This document shows, piece after piece, positions 56,473 through 64,000 of a stretch of DNA of 64,000 nt (positions within the stretch are counted from its first letter, which is position 1; every line of letters starts with the position of its first letter). The position numbers and the translations under genes are program-made. The stretch is from Sphingomonadales bacterium EhC05 (lineage in GTDB: Bacteria; Pseudomonadota; Alphaproteobacteria; Sphingomonadales; Sphingomonadaceae): the NCBI GenBank assembly GCA_001650955.1, contig LXYP01000021.1:124001-188000 (forward strand). The letters run 5' to 3'. Below the pieces are notes generated by a model. It made no database searches. It was not told the DNA's origin and saw nothing but the letters and a program-made list of their open reading frames with translations.

Positions 56473-58827
56473 CTAGTCGACTTTCGCGCGCTCAATCTCT
56501 TTACGCAAAGAAGCGATCAGCGGTAAAATTCGGGTCAGCCGTTCTTCTTCTTCGTCGACAATCTTGCGGAAGATGATCTTCTTGAAACCGAGCGTGGTTT
56601 CCGGGTCCGGACGCTTGGGTTCGGGCAGGGTAGAGAGCATGATATCAATCATCCGCTCGGCACCATGAAGCCGGCCCCAGAGATAATCATTCTCGCGATA
56701 GCTTCTGCTAAAAAAAGCGCCAAAGTTATTGAATTCAATTCCCTTTAACGTCGCTGCCACACCACCCTTGCGGATGGTTTTGGCATCTTCGGGAGATATC
56801 CGATCGACCTTAATCGGATCAAATTCATCCAGTCCTTCGCCTTGCAAAAGAGGCAGGGTGGCAATGTCATAAAAGGGAAAGCCAAGGAAGGCCAGGAGCA
56901 TGGAGCGTTTCTCAACCTTCGGCAGGCTGGCCAGAGCTTCGGCCAATTTTGAATCAACAATCGAGTCGGCTGAAGCAAGATCACGCGCCTGCGCGAGCTG
57001 GTCGAGCATGGCACCGGGCTGGGTTTCGGCATGTTCGGCTAGCGTCAGGAAATCATCGCCGAGATACTCGATCGTCTCTCGTTCGATGTAAAGCGACAGG
57101 CAATCATATATCACGTCGTGCATCGCTTCGATCGCTTCGTAATCTGCGGGCGCCGCGCTATCAAGGTCTTCGGCCAGACGCCGGGCCAGGAACCTCAGGC
57201 GCCTGATGCGATAGCCCAGATCATGCGCACGGAAAAATTCGATCGCCAATTTGGTCGGTCCACCATTTTTGCCGCCCATTTTGTCAAGACCCCGATGCCT
57301 AATCTCGGCCCAAAGCGCATTGCGGAGTTCGGGTTGATTATGCGCAATGACATCGCCTTTGACCCGCCGCACGGTTGTCGCGATATCCTCGATCACGGTT
57401 GCCAGTTTCAAATGTCCATAGGCACTATATGAAAAACCGGCGAGCTTTGCCGCTTTATCGCGCGATTTGCGACGCCACGTTTGAACCCTGATCGCGGTCG
57501 GACGATCAAGAAACAGCGTCCGTCCGAACAGGCTTTCGACGTTGCGCTCCACTTCACCACGCAAATTATCGGTAATCAGTCGCATCTGCGTGATGCGATT
57601 GGAACGCCCCGCGATGGTGTTGAGATTGTCGCGGATTGGCTGTTCACGAGGAATATTGGATATCGCACCAAATATCGTCGAGAAAAAGCCGGGGAGCGCA
57701 TCTTCTTTGGACTCTTGCGCTGCCTGCAGACGTTCGAGCGCCTTGTCATTTTTGGCGACGTCCAGATCGGGCCGTGGATCGATATAGACAAAGCGCCGGT
57801 CAACCTCGCGCTTGGCTGGTCGGTTTTTCAAAGCTTCAATAGCTTGCGCGAAGGGGGCATTGGCGAGAACCGAACCGTCGATCAAAACCGTATCTTCGGC
57901 GCTTCCTGCACGAAATTGATTGGGTAGAATGCGCTTCAAAAACGTCTTGCGGTTGGACCAGACATATTGGCGTTCTTCCAACAGGCCATCCAGCTCTTGC
58001 ACGGTGAACGGCGGAAATGCCCCGGGAAAGCTCGCGGTCGCACGGGCGGCGAACGTCAGTTCCGCCGGATCGGCAATTTCGGCTCCCTTTTTGCCACGGG
58101 TAGAAAATCCAATCGTGATACGATGTTCCATTTCCATCGCTTCTGCTGGACTGTGGAGTTGGAGCTTCTCGGGGTGACCGACGAAATCTGTCACGGTGAC
58201 ATATAGATCCAGCGGCTGTTCAGTTGGAAGCAATCGAGGCCCTCTTTCGGTCGCCCGGACCGCCGCGAGCGCATCCCAGATCAGACCACTGAAGACTTTC
58301 CCGCCAAACGGCGGCGCAAACCAGCGCGCCCGGACGAATCTGGACAGCTTCATCTTGACCTCGTCGCGCGCCTCTTTGGAGACGGTCTGCTCGACGGCAC
58401 CTCCTTTTCGCCCCAGCGCCATCCAAGCTATGGGTTCCGCCCAGAATTTCGAAAAGCGGGACAGCGGTCGCGCATCGGGATCAAGCAGCTTATCGACATC
58501 GGCTGTTTCGAGCCAGAGATCGGTTAGCGGATCCAGAGACTGGCCCGAGAGAATGGCTTGCGAGAGGAAAATGCCGTTAATCCCGCCTGCGCTGGCGCCG
58601 GCAATGATATCCGGCAGAACCCGCAGTTTAATACCAGTCTCGAGCTCCATCCAGCGAAGAATGTCAAAGTAAATACCGCGGCTGCATTGATCGATTTTTT
58701 CACCATCATGAAAATCGCGGCTGGCTTGCGCCAGCTTCCAAATTTCCTTGGTGATCCCGTGCATATATATGGCTAGGCTGACACCGCCATAGCAGATCAG
58801 GGCCAGTCGAAGTTCTTTCTGCCGCAT
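56473..58827 (-). CDS. Patatin-like phospholipase, long form
   Basis: A 784-residue patatin-like protein of the type with a DUF3376 C-terminal region. The oxyanion stretch is CYGGVSLAIYMHGI, the nucleophile elbow GASAGGINGI and the catalytic Asp in DGSVLANAPF. It likely hydrolyses phospholipid acyl chains. The start at 58827 begins MRQKELRLALICYGGV; longer in-frame starts are unlikely. No signal peptide, so it is cytosolic or peripheral. The C-terminal 400 residues have no recognised motif. Confidence 0.9.
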   Translation of the reverse strand: MRQKELRLALICYGGVSLAIYMHGITKEIWKLAQASRDFHDGEKIDQCSRGIYFDILRWMELETGIKLRVLPDIIAGASAGGINGIFLSQAILSGQSLDPLTDLWLETADVDKLLDPDARPLSRFSKFWAEPIAWMALGRKGGAVEQTVSKEARDEVKMKLSRFVRARWFAPPFGGKVFSGLIWDALAAVRATERGPRLLPTEQPLDLYVTVTDFVGHPEKLQLHSPAEAMEMEHRITIGFSTRGKKGAEIADPAELTFAARATASFPGAFPPFTVQELDGLLEERQYVWSNRKTFLKRILPNQFRAGSAEDTVLIDGSVLANAPFAQAIEALKNRPAKREVDRRFVYIDPRPDLDVAKNDKALERLQAAQESKEDALPGFFSTIFGAISNIPREQPIRDNLNTIAGRSNRITQMRLITDNLRGEVERNVESLFGRTLFLDRPTAIRVQTWRRKSRDKAAKLAGFSYSAYGHLKLATVIEDIATTVRRVKGDVIAHNQPELRNALWAEIRHRGLDKMGGKNGGPTKLAIEFFRAHDLGYRIRRLRFLARRLAEDLDSAAPADYEAIEAMHDVIYDCLSLYIERETIEYLGDDFLTLAEHAETQPGAMLDQLAQARDLASADSIVDSKLAEALASLPKVEKRSMLLAFLGFPFYDIATLPLLQGEGLDEFDPIKVDRISPEDAKTIRKGGVAATLKGIEFNNFGAFFSRSYRENDYLWGRLHGAERMIDIMLSTLPEPKRPDPETTLGFKKIIFRKIVDEEEERLTRILPLIASLRKEIERAKVD

Positions 58828-58883
58828 GGATGGAAGATTACAGGATGACGAAGGACGTGCAAGCGGCAATCGCTTTTTCGCCC

Positions 58884-60701
58884 TTAACTTTCATCGCCCA
58901 TTTTAAGCGCCGCAATAAATGCTTCCTGAGGGATGCTGACATTGCCATATTCCCGCATCTTCGCCTTGCCCTTCTTCTGCTTCTCCAGCAGCTTCTTTTT
59001 CCGGCTGATATCGCCACCATAGCATTTGGCGGTCACGTCCTTGCGCATTGCCGAGATCGTCTCGCGAGCGATCACTTTTCCGCCGATGGCAGCCTGCACT
59101 GGAATCTTGAACAGATGGCGCGGAATCAGCTCTTTCAGCCGTTCACACATATGCCGGCCGCGCACTTCAGCGGCGTCGCGGTGAACGATCATGCTCAGCG
59201 CATCAACCGGATCGCCATTGACCATGATGTTCATCTTGACCAGCTGTCCGTTGCGCAAGCCGATCTGATGATAATCAAAGCTGGCATAGCCGCGCGAGAT
59301 GCTTTTCAGACGATCGTAAAAGTCGAACACCACTTCGTTGAGCGGCAGCTCATAAACCACTTGGGCACGATCCCCGACATAGGTCAGATTCTTCTGTATC
59401 CCGCGGCGGTCCTGGCAAAGTTTCAATATCCCGCCGAGATATTCATCCGGGCAGTAGATCGTCGCTTCGATCCACGGCTCTTCAATCTCGGCAATTTTCA
59501 CCACATCCGGCATATCGGCGGGATTGTGAAGAAATTGCTCGCTGCCATCGTTCATGATGATTTTATAGACCACCGACGGCGCGGTGGTGATCAAGTCGAG
59601 ATCATATTCGCGGGTCAGCCGCTCCTGAATGATCTCGAGATGCAAAAGCCCGAGGAAACCACAGCGGAAACCCTGACCGAGGGCGGCGCTGGATTCCATC
59701 TCGAACGTGAAGCTCGCATCATTGAGGCGCAGCTTGCTGATACTCTCGCGCAGCTTCTCGAAATCGGCGGCATCAACCGGGAACAGGCCGCAAAAGACGA
59801 CGGACTGGACTTCCTTAAAGCCGGGCAGGGGCTCGGGCGCCGAGTCTTTCACCGTGGTAATCGTATCACCGACGGCGGTCTGGCTGACTTCCTTGATCTG
59901 CGCGGTGATAAATCCGATCTCACCCGCCGCAAGTTCGGGCAGTTGCTCGATTTTGGGCCGCATACAGCCGACGCGGTCGACGAGATGCTCGGTGCCCTGG
60001 GCCATGAATTTGATCTTGAGACCTTTTTTGAGCACGCCGTCAATGACCCGAACCAGAATGACCACGCCGAGATAGGGGTCATACCAGCTGTCGACCAGCA
60101 TCGCCTTGAGCGGCTTGTTGCGATCGCCACCGGGAGGCGGGATTTTGGCGACAATCTGTTCGAGAATATCTTCAATTCCGATACCCGATTTCGCACTCGC
60201 GAGCACCGCTTCGGAGGCGTCGAGGCCAATGATTTCTTCAATCTCGTGGCGGACCCGCTCCGGTTCGGCGGCGGGCAGGTCGACCTTGTTGAGCACTGGA
60301 ATAATCTCATGATCATGTTCGATCGACTGATAGACATTGGCCAATGTCTGGGCTTCGACACCCTGCGCCGCATCGACCACCAGCAGCGCGCCTTCGCAGG
60401 CCGCGAGACTGCGCGACACTTCATAGGCAAAGTCGACATGACCCGGCGTATCCATCAGGCTGAGCTCATAATTCTCGCCATTTTTGGCGGTATAATGCAA
60501 GCGCACGGTCTGCGCCTTGATCGTGATCCCGCGCTCTTTCTCAATATCCATATTGTCGAGCACCTGCTCGCTCATTTCGCGCTGCGTCAGTCCACCCGTT
60601 TGCTGGATCAAACGGTCGGCCAAGGTCGATTTGCCATGGTCAATATGGGCAATGATCGAGAAATTGCGGATATGGTCCTGGTAATAGCTTGGGTCAGTCA
60701 T
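58884..60701 (-). CDS. lepA: Elongation factor 4
   Basis: A 605-residue ribosome-associated GTPase. The G-motifs are [22 protein letters not shown] and NKVDLP, with the C-terminal domain typical of LepA ([23 protein letters not shown]). It back-translocates or assists ribosomes under stress. It lies beside the patatin gene on the same strand, 56 bases away. Confidence 0.97.
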   Translation of the reverse strand: MTDPSYYQDHIRNFSIIAHIDHGKSTLADRLIQQTGGLTQREMSEQVLDNMDIEKERGITIKAQTVRLHYTAKNGENYELSLMDTPGHVDFAYEVSRSLAACEGALLVVDAAQGVEAQTLANVYQSIEHDHEIIPVLNKVDLPAAEPERVRHEIEEIIGLDASEAVLASAKSGIGIEDILEQIVAKIPPPGGDRNKPLKAMLVDSWYDPYLGVVILVRVIDGVLKKGLKIKFMAQGTEHLVDRVGCMRPKIEQLPELAAGEIGFITAQIKEVSQTAVGDTITTVKDSAPEPLPGFKEVQSVVFCGLFPVDAADFEKLRESISKLRLNDASFTFEMESSAALGQGFRCGFLGLLHLEIIQERLTREYDLDLITTAPSVVYKIIMNDGSEQFLHNPADMPDVVKIAEIEEPWIEATIYCPDEYLGGILKLCQDRRGIQKNLTYVGDRAQVVYELPLNEVVFDFYDRLKSISRGYASFDYHQIGLRNGQLVKMNIMVNGDPVDALSMIVHRDAAEVRGRHMCERLKELIPRHLFKIPVQAAIGGKVIARETISAMRKDVTAKCYGGDISRKKKLLEKQKKGKAKMREYGNVSIPQEAFIAALKMGDES

Positions 60702-60716
60702 AAAATTTCACAATGG

Positions 60717-60794
60717 CGTTCGTCCTGAACCTGTCGAAGGATGAACGAGGGAAGGGTCTGTGTTCGTGTTTTGACAAGCTCAACACGAACGGGC
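60717..60794. repeat. REP-like pair after lepA
   Basis: Core CGTTCGTCCTGAACCTGTCG and GTTCGTGTTTTGACAAGCTC with AACACGAACGG form two facing units, the second being an imperfect hairpin (GTTCGTGTT...AACACGAAC). Same family as the 36.8 kb element. Confidence 0.7.
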
Positions 60795-61564
60795 GGAGCC
60801 ATGCCGTTAGCAGGGGTTGGCAGCGATGTCAGCCCAGAAAAGCCTCTTCGCCGGGAAGCTGGAAGCTGACTAAATTGACTCTCAGAACGGGCTTCACGGA
60901 GGTGAATCGCGGATCTTGTTCAGCTTTGTGAACGCAAAGATGAACAAGAAGGTGTGAGGCAGGCCAGCAGGCCCGGCAGTCTGTTGATTGGCCTGCATGT
61001 TCGATACAGATTCAATTTTCAAAGAACCAGACAGGATCATGTCATGGCGCGGGTCGTGTAGGAAAGCCTTTATTTTCCTCTGTCCGGTCAGCCCTGCTGC
61101 CGCCCAAGTCATCCTTCGCATTGCGTGACCATGGGGAAATCGCCCGCTGCAGGCGTGACGGGGTATCTGACCCCTCCACCATGTTTCGCATGGTCCCCCT
61201 CCCCGTCGCTGCGCAGCAGGGAGGAAAGAAATCTCCACCATGGTTTGGCATTCTCTTTGATCGGGTCGTTGTCTGCCGGTCAATGGTGCTGTCCACCATC
61301 TCCCGAGGTTCGTGCCCCAAATATCCTCCCTGCCGCGCAGCGATGGGGAGATGGCGGGCGGAGGGGTGGCGTCTTCCAGCTACTCGAGAGGGGGAACTGT
61401 CATGCCATTGGCCGTCCGATTCCGCCCATTTGGTCGTCGCTTTGCGTCCAACTCCGCAGCCCGCTTCCATCGAGGGGCAGGGTCGCGGACAATGGTTAGC
61501 CAGTTTTTCAATTGGCTACCGTCATAAATCGGCAGTCGATAGGGCGGGCCATATGACGGTTTCA
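60795..61564. repeat. Repeat-rich spacer with inverted REP copies
   Basis: No gene is supported. The main feature is a pair of inverted copies of a second repeat family: CCCCTCCACCATG ... CATGGTCCCCCTCCCC ... GCGCAGCAGGGAGGA at 61170-61224 and its reversed copy TCCTCCCTGCCGCGCAGCG ... GGGGAGATGG ... GAGGGGTGG at 61325-61369. They are 100 bases apart. The block looks like the sphingomonad intergenic CCCCTCC...GGGAGG repeat. Confidence 0.7.
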
Positions 61565-61891
61565 TCATTGCATTTCCAAAGTTATCAGCTGGCAGTTGGT
61601 CCGTTGAAAACTCGACGGACATGGCCGTTCGCTGCGTTGCGGGGTGACATATTGATCGATCGCTGGGCCATATGAGGGATGTTGGTTTTGAAATCCCACA
61701 GCTTGTCTGACGACTGCTTGTGCCACTGCGCGAACTTCTTGGGATTGGTGCTCATTGGTCCGCTCAGGAGTTTCTGCTGGAGCGGAGGTGAATGCGACGA
61801 TGACAGCGGCCAAAATTGCGCCGGCGAAAATGGAACTCCAGGTAAGAATAGTAGCCAATAGCAGTTCGCGATCTCGATCGTCCTTTTGCAT
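61565..61891 (-). CDS. Possible small membrane protein
   Basis: A 108-residue frame with a single helix (SSIFAGAILAAVIVAFTSAP) after a charged N-terminus, and a polar tail. AGAGAG lies seven or so bases before the ATG. No family recognised; the tail is not distinctive. Could be a real small protein, or a chance frame in a repeat-rich stretch. Confidence 0.4.
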   Translation of the reverse strand: MQKDDRDRELLLATILTWSSIFAGAILAAVIVAFTSAPAETPERTNEHQSQEVRAVAQAVVRQAVGFQNQHPSYGPAIDQYVTPQRSERPCPSSFQRTNCQLITLEMQ

Positions 61892-62059
61892 TATGTCTCT
61901 CTGTTGTCATTTTGACCGGACGCAGCTTTGCCCCCTGAAATGACTCGCGTTCATAGAATTTTGGCTTCTGATGAATTGGGTCATCATTCACGGGCATAAT
62001 ATGACAAATTAAGGGCTTCGAGCCGGTCATCTCATCAGGAATTGATGACCGGCTCGGCC

Positions 62060-62266
62060 TTAATGCGTCAGACGAGAGTCAATCGTGCTGCTCGTCTCAT
62101 TCGATCGGTCTGAAAGTTCATTTGAAGCAGCGGAATTGACCAGAAGACCGAATTGCTTCGCAACCGTCTGTTCGAAATGATTTGGATTTGCATCCTGTGG
62201 GACCAGAAGTTCAAACCCGCGATTCAAACAAATTCTTGAACGATGTGATCGATCGAACAATGGCAT
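62060..62266 (-). CDS. Possible hypothetical protein
   Basis: A 68-residue frame, hydrophilic, no recognised motif and no clear ribosome site. Included because it is divergent to the HTH gene across the regulatory region; weak. Confidence 0.25.
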   Translation of the reverse strand: MPLFDRSHRSRICLNRGFELLVPQDANPNHFEQTVAKQFGLLVNSAASNELSDRSNETSSTIDSRLTH

Positions 62267-62309
62267 AATGCGGGCAAAACAGGACTTGATGGAGTAAATA
62301 CCCGTCTCA

Positions 62310-62450
62310 GTTACCGTAACCCGGTCAAAAGGTTAATTTTGTTCTTTGCAATCGTCAGGAAATCGGTTGGCCGTCATCGAAAATTCAGCAGATTTGTTAA
62401 CCAGGATTAATCGATATTAATCCCTATTCAGGGTAACATATTACGGTAAC
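62310..62450. promoter_or_regulatory. Palindromic region upstream of the HTH gene
   Basis: GTTACCGTAAC at 62310-62320 is a perfect odd palindrome, and ATTACGGTAAC at 62440-62450 is its near reverse complement (10 of 11). GGATTAAT-CGAT-ATTAATCC at 62404-62423 is a further perfect dyad. GTAACAT occurs at 62433, 62446 and 62562. The region is AT-rich and holds probable promoter and operator elements for the HTH gene, which starts at 62576. Confidence 0.5.
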
Positions 62451-62575
62451 ATCTCTTCCTCGAGGAGTAGAAAAGACTAGTTTTCCGGATGTTTTATGAA
62501 ATAATGACAAGAGGGGAGGTGAAATATGATTCGGTTATTTTACATTGCCTCAAATTTTGATGTAACATTGCCGAC

Positions 62576-63082
62576 ATGAGACCGGATGACCTAGATAATC
62601 TGAATGAGAACGAGAAAGAATCCCTTCGTCTCGTGATACGCGGATTTGATGCCAAGGCTTCGGCAAGTGAACTGGATGTCACGCCCAATATCATCAACGA
62701 GCGACTGCGTTCGGCCCGCAAGAAATTGGCGGTGACGAGCAGCAAGCAGGCCGCTCGTCTGCTGGCTGAGCATGAAGGCTCGGCTCCCAATTTCCTTGTA
62801 TCCAAGAAAATTGGGATTGTTTCCAAACCTGTATCCAACGCAATCCATCCCTTGCCTGATCAGAACAGAGTTAGGGAAATGCAGCAGAGCTATCAGCCTG
62901 AGCTGCCTGCCTCGAGCCCTTTTCTATCAGTGCCCTTTCGCAAGCAGGGAGAGCGAGGAAATGATCTAAGCAAGTCAGGAACACTTCGGGCCATAGCGGA
63001 CCTGTCGGTCAAACTGGCATTCGCTTTTGCATTTGTTTGCCTGGCCGCTGTTCTTGTCAGCACATTGATCAGCCGAACTTAA
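62576..63082 (+). CDS. LuxR-type HTH protein with C-terminal membrane anchor
   Basis: A 168-residue protein. The N-terminal part is a GerE/LuxR-type helix-turn-helix (LNENEKESLRLVIRGFDAK, then ASELDVTPNIINERLRSARKKL). A polar linker of about 60 residues follows, then one transmembrane helix near the C-terminus (LAFAFAFVCLAAVLVSTLI). So the DNA-binding domain is cytosolic and tethered to the inner membrane by its C-terminus. There is no receiver domain. Such anchored HTH proteins may sense envelope state through a partner. It is followed by two small genes on the same strand. Confidence 0.8.
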   Translation: MRPDDLDNLNENEKESLRLVIRGFDAKASASELDVTPNIINERLRSARKKLAVTSSKQAARLLAEHEGSAPNFLVSKKIGIVSKPVSNAIHPLPDQNRVREMQQSYQPELPASSPFLSVPFRKQGERGNDLSKSGTLRAIADLSVKLAFAFAFVCLAAVLVSTLISRT

Positions 63083-63139
63083 ATCCCTGCACAATTTGAT
63101 GGAAAACAGGCTTCCGATGGGAAGCAACAGGAGACTCAT

Positions 63140-63505
63140 ATGTTGAATCAACGCATCGAAGCTGCTCGGCCAATTGCCGAAAAAATCAATGAAGTTGAAA
63201 AGTCTTTGAATCTGGCAATTTTGCAAATAGGGGAATTGATGAGCGGTATCGCATCCGCGCGTCTCGCCCCGGGAACGAAATTTTCACTTTCGGCCGGAGT
63301 TGAGGCATCCGACAGATTGATTGAAGCCGCGGCGGCGACAGCCCAGAGCTATCGGGAAATCGTTGCAGCACATCAACATTTGGTGGAAGATAAGGACGAG
63401 GCCGGCTTACGTACGGTGAATTGGGGTCCGGTGGGATGTCCAGAAAATGGGGAATTGCAAACGCATGATTCAACGGCCCACCTTCAAGCCGTCTCGAATA
63501 GCTGA
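63140..63505 (+). CDS. Small helical protein of unknown function
   Basis: A 121-residue hydrophilic protein with two helical segments (RIEAARPIAEKINEVEKSL and RLIEAAAATAQSYREIVAAH). No family is recognised. AGGAG precedes the ATG at 63140. It lies 57 bases after the HTH gene, so co-transcription is likely. It may be the cytosolic partner of the anchored HTH protein. Confidence 0.7.
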   Translation: MLNQRIEAARPIAEKINEVEKSLNLAILQIGELMSGIASARLAPGTKFSLSAGVEASDRLIEAAAATAQSYREIVAAHQHLVEDKDEAGLRTVNWGPVGCPENGELQTHDSTAHLQAVSNS

Positions 63506-63550
63506 TCAACATATTGTCGGTCGGCTTTTACACCCGCGGGTCGACCGGCA

Positions 63551-63994
63551 GTGACAATCGCCATGCTATTTGGCGCTTTGCTGCTGCTTGCGCTTGGGTA
63601 TTCCGTCTGGAAGGGTGGAGCACCCGAGCGCATCGGAGCGATGATATTATTGGCCGGATATCTGCTGTCAATCTCCATGGTATCCACCACAGTAACCAGA
63701 TTCATGCACGTCGAAATGGGGATTATGATTGTAGATGCAGCGATGCTGCTATGCTTGTTATTCCTGGCTCTCTACGCTGATAGATATTGGACTTTATGGT
63801 TATGCGCGATGCAAGTGATACAGGTGCTGACACATCTTCCGATCCTGCTCATTCCAGAGCTATTACCGCGCGCTTACGCTATTCTGATTGGAATATGGTC
63901 GCTGCCGATGATCCTGATATTGGTGGCGGGTACCTGGCGCCATCGCCAGCGTGTGAGGCGCTTCGGGACCGACAAATCCTGGAGCAGCTCCTGA
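63551..63994 (+). CDS. Multi-helix membrane protein of unknown function
   Basis: A 147-residue integral membrane protein with about five hydrophobic helices and a basic C-terminal tail (WRHRQRVRRF). The start is GTG 63551, or the ATG four codons later. It follows the coiled-coil-like gene after 45 bases. Family not recognised. The gene set may continue beyond the window edge. Confidence 0.72.
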   Translation: MTIAMLFGALLLLALGYSVWKGGAPERIGAMILLAGYLLSISMVSTTVTRFMHVEMGIMIVDAAMLLCLLFLALYADRYWTLWLCAMQVIQVLTHLPILLIPELLPRAYAILIGIWSLPMILILVAGTWRHRQRVRRFGTDKSWSSS

Positions 63995-64000
63995 GCGCAG

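Noticed and set aside
56473-58827. CBASS-type phage-defence effector (patatin)
   Set aside because: No cyclic-nucleotide synthase or other defence gene is adjacent, and the long C-terminal region fits the common sphingomonad patatin form.
60795-61100. Structured RNA (tmRNA, SRP RNA or tRNA) after lepA
   Set aside because: No conserved RNA motif or cloverleaf could be recognised; the sequence is mainly repeat arms.

Overview
The window looks like chromosomal DNA of a moderate-GC alphaproteobacterium, most likely a member of the Sphingomonadales (Sphingorhabdus/Parasphingorhabdus/Sphingopyxis-like). This rests on gene order and gene content: an F1 ATP synthase operon without the F0 genes, the hemW / rdgB / rph / hrcA / grpE order, a separate dnaK-dnaJ pair, and families common in that order (DUF6445, the 'vgr-related' HExxH protein, a 58-residue protein inside the ATP synthase operon). 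I see no rRNA, tRNA, CRISPR array, insertion sequence or prophage. The genus is inference.

Layout. 1-9.2 kb: a drug/metabolite-type permease running off the left edge, an acylating aldehyde dehydrogenase, then a tightly packed run of a polysaccharide deacetylase, an M19 dipeptidase and a valine-degradation set (acyl-CoA dehydrogenase, 3-hydroxyisobutyryl-CoA hydrolase, enoyl-CoA hydratase, 3-hydroxyisobutyrate dehydrogenase), with two small membrane proteins of unknown role. 9.2-16.8 kb: an isolated CpaF-type ATPase, a second EamA permease, and atpHAGD-x-atpC, where x is a TRASH/YHS-like mini-protein. 16.8-23 kb: an accessory stretch with Ada, a PEP mutase-like protein, a GFA-family protein, decayed fragments (the end of an alkyltransferase and an EF-hand protein), a DUF4214-like secreted protein and a membrane-anchored serine protease. 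23-30 kb: priA, a DUF4197 protein, a transaldolase-like aldolase, an LpoA-like lipoprotein, yraN and gshB; rsmI, often found between the LpoA-like gene and yraN, is absent.

30-40 kb: a DUF2975/XRE pair with a palindromic control region, xerC, a FATP-type acyl-CoA synthetase, hemW, a CAP-domain lipoprotein, rdgB, rph, hrcA, grpE and a broken membrane-protein gene. 40-50.5 kb: accessory metabolism and regulation (SDR, beta-lactamase-fold esterase, PadR regulator, zinc alcohol dehydrogenase divergent from a MarR regulator, GNAT, GntP-type permease, indoleamine 2,3-dioxygenase family protein, MATE exporter, small YdcH-like protein, HExxH protein, PCu(A)C copper chaperone). 50.5-61 kb: dnaK and dnaJ with a REP hairpin between them, a glutathione S-transferase, a DUF6445 protein, a metallo-beta-lactamase-fold lipoprotein, a long patatin-like protein and lepA. 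61-64 kb: a repeat-rich spacer and then a three-gene set led by a LuxR-type HTH protein with a C-terminal membrane anchor.

Much of the window is housekeeping: protein folding (hrcA, grpE, dnaK, dnaJ), energy conversion (F1), replication restart and chromosome resolution (priA, xerC), redox (gshB, GSTs) and nucleotide hygiene (rdgB, rph). The most unusual parts are the mini-protein in the ATP synthase operon, the decay zone at 19.5-20.5 kb, the membrane-anchored HTH module at the right end with its palindromic upstream region, and a family of dispersed REP-like inverted repeats.
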